Shown here: piece after piece, positions 61,367 through 64,000 of the stretch
How the letters are laid out: each line of letters begins with the position of its first letter
Position numbering within the stretch: position 1 is the first letter of the stretch
Assembly (NCBI GenBank): GCA_963829835.1
Contig: CAWHKC010000003.1
Coordinates: 434,001-498,000 of the forward strand
Direction: 5' to 3'
Length of the DNA: 64,000 bases
DNA from: Berkiella sp963829835
GTDB lineage: Bacteria; Pseudomonadota; Gammaproteobacteria; Berkiellales; Berkiellaceae
Program-made: the position numbers and the translations under genes
The notes under the pieces: generated by a model
The model's input: only the letters and a program-made list of their open reading frames with translations
The model's database searches: none
Told to the model about the DNA's origin: nothing

Positions 61367-62335
61367 ATGTCTAAATCAGGCATAGTCCTTTCCGATTTTC
61401 GCAAGCCCACCACCCAGGAATTGATACTGCAGTATCGCATAGCAAAAATAGCGCTTGATTATTCTATACTTGATTTAGAATTTACAATGTTGAAGTTGAA
61501 TATCTCCTGTGAAAAGCCTTCTTCGCCTTACTCGAAAGAGGAAGTAAATCTCAGCATTGAAGAGAAATTGCCTGATGCTCTAAAAACAAAGGAGTGTTTT
61601 GACAAAGCCATTTTCTTATTTGCTGATATGCAAGGCTTTTCAAAGCTATCTCAGGAAATATCACAATCAGCTTTAGATGATCTTTTAAATACGATTTATT
61701 CTGTATTTTTTAAAATCATTGAAGCTATTGGAGCGCCTTATGGCATTGGTATAGTAAAATTATCCGGTGATTGCATTATGCTCAGTGCTTGTAGTCAAGA
61801 TGAAGAAAAAAGAAAAGAGCAAGCCATCGCAATGGGACATGTCGCTTTATATATGTCTAATTTTTTATCTGAATTTAATCGAAACTCAGAAATTAAGGCA
61901 AATTTTCGTATTGGTATCAATATTGGACCTGCAACCAAAGTTGATATTAAATTTAAAAGGGTAGATGGAACCTATCAAATAACGGAAGATTGGTATGGTG
62001 AAGGTGTCAACAAAGCATCTCGAATGGAATCTTCAGGTTTGAGTGGTCAGATACAAATCACCCCGGAAGTTTATGCAGAGATCAAAGATATTTTCGTTTG
62101 TTCAACGCCCTGTGAGCGCAATATTAAATCTTATGGTGGCACCCAAACCTTGTTTATTCTTCATACAAAGAAGACCGAACTTGAAGCTGAATTAACGCGA
62201 AAATTTGTGCTGCCAGGATTTCGATTGCTGAGTAATCCGCAATTCTCATTGAGTACGCCTACGCCTAACAGAAGCAAACGTGTCCCCATCCATGAAGTAG
62301 CAAAATCCACTTCAAGACCAAGCAATCCGAATTAA
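61367..62335 (+). CDS. Stand-alone class III adenylate cyclase domain protein
   Basis: A 322-residue protein whose residues 80-280 are a class III nucleotide cyclase. All expected residues are present: metal-binding Asp87 (FADMQGF) and Asp135 (LSGDCIM), adenine-selecting Lys131 and Asp208, and transition-state Asn215 and Arg219 (EGVNKASRMES). A lysine/aspartate pair favours ATP over GTP. Residues 1-75 are helical, and no membrane or sensory domain is seen, unlike most bacterial cyclases. Probably cytosolic, or injected; inference. It follows the small operon after 94 bases and may have its own promoter. Confidence 0.85.
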   Translation: MSKSGIVLSDFRKPTTQELILQYRIAKIALDYSILDLEFTMLKLNISCEKPSSPYSKEEVNLSIEEKLPDALKTKECFDKAIFLFADMQGFSKLSQEISQSALDDLLNTIYSVFFKIIEAIGAPYGIGIVKLSGDCIMLSACSQDEEKRKEQAIAMGHVALYMSNFLSEFNRNSEIKANFRIGINIGPATKVDIKFKRVDGTYQITEDWYGEGVNKASRMESSGLSGQIQITPEVYAEIKDIFVCSTPCERNIKSYGGTQTLFILHTKKTELEAELTRKFVLPGFRLLSNPQFSLSTPTPNRSKRVPIHEVAKSTSRPSNPN

Positions 62336-62621
62336 CATAGTGGATTGCAGGAGTTTGTTTCTAAAAAGTAGCAAGAATACTAGCTTAAACATATAGGATT
62401 AGCTTTCCTATATTTCCACAGGAAAACGCGCTCCAAGATTACTGGTAATATTTGACATAATCTGAGGACCTCTAGATAACATATCTACTACAAGGTAAAA
62501 TTAATTCTATTGATAAAAAGAAGTGATGTGCTTAGATATGCATGGTTTAAGATTTGGAAAATGTCTGAGTAATCATCAATAAATAGTAATGGATATTTTG
62601 ATTGTGTGAGAGCTAAAAACC
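62336..62621. other. Intergenic region with one hairpin
   Basis: ATATAGGA (62391-62398) pairs with TCCTATAT (62406-62413) around a seven-base loop, and TTTCC follows. It may end the cyclase transcript. No gene is supported in the remaining bases. Confidence 0.45.
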
Positions 62622-63098
62622 TTGAAAGATTTTATTGGTTCACTTAATGTTGAATTAGTTCAAATCGATTTAGCATTCCAAAAGACAAATGTAGCAGATT
62701 TCGATCAATACACGGCTATCATGCTTGCAGTTATGCCAATTTTTAAACAAGCCGAGATTTTTGCATTCATATTAGCAGGTCAAGATATTTCAAAGTATCA
62801 TGATTTAGATCGTGTTCAACGCGTTTTTCCGCAAACAAGATTTCCATACATTGATGAACTACGTGAATATGAATTGTTAGTGAGCAATTTCATTAGCAAA
62901 GTCCTATCGCTAGCCGCAAATTTGGAAAATGCTTCGTTGCTTCATAGAGTAACACCCAACACATCATTTGTGCCGTTATTTAAAATATCGATAGCAAAAG
63001 TAAGACAAGCGCAACGTTCTCAAGAAAATTCACTTGAAGGTTTGATTGAAACGTTAAACCTATCTTCGACAAAAAACGCATTACACGCCAGAAAATAG
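62622..63098 (+). CDS. Hypothetical helical protein
   Basis: A 158-residue soluble helical protein with a TTG start at 62622 preceded by GAGAG at nine bases. It has no recognised motif: MLAVMPIFKQAEIFAFILAG, then LDRVQRVFPQTRFPYIDEL, and a tail with LEGLIETLNL. It is on the same strand as the next, larger gene. Confidence 0.5.
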   Translation: MKDFIGSLNVELVQIDLAFQKTNVADFDQYTAIMLAVMPIFKQAEIFAFILAGQDISKYHDLDRVQRVFPQTRFPYIDELREYELLVSNFISKVLSLAANLENASLLHRVTPNTSFVPLFKISIAKVRQAQRSQENSLEGLIETLNLSSTKNALHARK

Positions 63099-63251
63099 CG
63101 CGTACCTACATCAGATTGTTATGACATACATAACCTGACAAATACCATTTTTAACGTTCTAGACGGTCTTAATGCAGATACTCAGTGAACTAACATATAT
63201 GGTAAAATCTGCTGTAATCTAGTTTAAATAGTTAAAAATCGAGTAGGCAAT

Positions 63252-64000
63252 ATGAAACGCGGTGCTTCACCTATCAATCGCTCACCTTCTCCCATTCTGA
63301 CAAAGCGAAGAAGGCCTTATGATGAAGCTTTTGAGAAAGATCTTAATGAATTAATTATTGCCTTTTCTAAATTGAGCTTGCATTCACCGAAACCAAAAAT
63401 TGAAACAAAAATAATGGTTCCTACACAAGAGCCTGCCAAGGTTTCTGTCCCTGAACAATCAACTGAAAAGCAAGTTTCCGAACATGCAATGAGAATTCCT
63501 CTTGCACATCAGGTTGAACCAAAAAGAAGAATCGTTGTAGCTAGACCGGCGTTAGATAGGCAGCCCCGCAAAGAAATAAAACCATCTTCACAGTTATATA
63601 CACAAGCTGAGCAAAAGAGAAAACCCTCACCCAAAGCAATGAGTGTTTCGCCTCCACGATACCTAAACCCCCACTATGATGAGTTTATCCAACGGCTTGA
63701 AACTGCACGTTTAAGAAATATTGATGCTCGGTTGAGTCGATTCATTTTAAAATCAGATCTCAATAAAATAATTGATTACCTTTTGAGAAATAATGCCATT
63801 TTAAATCAGATTAGAACGCTACAACCAGGTCAAGCATTACATTATATCAAAACGGTCCCAGATTCGATTCCAGATGGCAGACGAAGAATAGATGCATTTA
63901 GATTGGCTGACTTGCCTCGTTCCATTGATATCCTCTGCGATGCAGCGTCAGGCGAATTAAAATTGATGGTTAATACCAAAAGTAAATTAGCTGATCACAC
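63252..64000 (+). CDS. Probable kinase paralog, N-terminal part (partial)
   Basis: The reading frame opens at ATG 63252 (GTAGG before it) and continues to the right edge, at least 249 codons. The first 130 residues are basic, serine/proline-rich and disordered. From about 140 it follows the N-terminal domain of the kinase at 48954: YDEFIQRLETARL, then IIDYLLRNNAILNQIRTLQP, and later LMVNTKSKLADH, matching ILETKSKDKNNH. The kinase region itself would lie beyond the window. Its disordered front part is a difference between the two. Confidence 0.7.
   Translation, partial: MKRGASPINRSPSPILTKRRRPYDEAFEKDLNELIIAFSKLSLHSPKPKIETKIMVPTQEPAKVSVPEQSTEKQVSEHAMRIPLAHQVEPKRRIVVARPALDRQPRKEIKPSSQLYTQAEQKRKPSPKAMSVSPPRYLNPHYDEFIQRLETARLRNIDARLSRFILKSDLNKIIDYLLRNNAILNQIRTLQPGQALHYIKTVPDSIPDGRRRIDAFRLADLPRSIDILCDAASGELKLMVNTKSKLADH

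Overview
The window looks like a piece of a low-GC gammaproteobacterial chromosome from an intracellular or host-associated lineage, most likely Legionellales (Coxiellaceae or 'Candidatus Berkiella' type). This is inference: ordinary gammaproteobacterial genes (BrnQ, OmpW, a true FNR, YjbQ, PrmB, DUF3300/DUF2950) lie among many unrecognised, lysine-rich or effector-like proteins. These include ankyrin-type proteins, eukaryotic-like protein kinases, a zeta-toxin-like P-loop kinase, ADP-ribosyltransferase-like proteins, a possible permuted papain-fold protein and an endoglycoceramidase-like glycosidase. No rRNA, tRNA or CRISPR array was seen.

Layout. 0-4 kb: the N-terminal 1064 residues of a giant ankyrin-type protein (minus strand, running off the left edge) and a small hypothetical gene. 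4-11.3 kb: divergent LysR regulator and VOC protein, a zeta-like kinase, a secreted bicovalent-FAD berberine-bridge-type oxidase, a PrmB-like methyltransferase and a winged-helix protein. 11.4-20 kb: BrnQ, SDR, a HAD protein, a kinase C-lobe protein, an outer-membrane barrel and several membrane proteins (DUF4239, TMEM175-like, DUF347). 20-24.4 kb: small hypothetical genes, a LuxR-type regulator with an inverted repeat against its start codon, a frameshifted small membrane protein and YjbQ. 24.4-26 kb: an FAD monooxygenase.

26-33.3 kb holds the most distinctive locus. Two divergent full-length paralogs with the R / STS / ExE signature of arginine-type ADP-ribosyltransferases share near-identical promoters. 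A truncated third copy and a gene made only of the C-terminal helical module follow, then a 730-residue protein carrying the same catalytic module at its C-terminus. 33-40 kb: Bcr/CflA-type MFS pump, aldo/keto reductase, an exported AdoMet-decarboxylase-like protein, and the DUF3300-DUF2950 pair. 39.8-43 kb looks like a small FNR regulon: OmpW and rubredoxin diverge around a perfect TTGAT-N4-ATCAA box, followed by fnr itself (all four Fe-S cysteines) and a second perfect box in front of a fatty-acid desaturase.

43-57 kb: coiled-coil protein, secreted GH5 endoglycoceramidase-like enzyme, secreted hypotheticals, a truncated beta-helix protein, a kinase with a novel N-terminal domain, hypothetical pairs, and a glycine-rich autotransporter. 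57-59 kb: a decayed region with short repeats, a gene remnant, and a complete ISNCY-type insertion sequence with a perfect 15-bp target duplication. 59-64 kb: a possible thiol-peptidase operon, a stand-alone class III adenylate cyclase, and the start of a second gene carrying the N-terminal domain of the 49-kb kinase.

All family calls come from reading motifs by eye. No database search was run, and none of the effector roles proposed here is demonstrated by the sequence.
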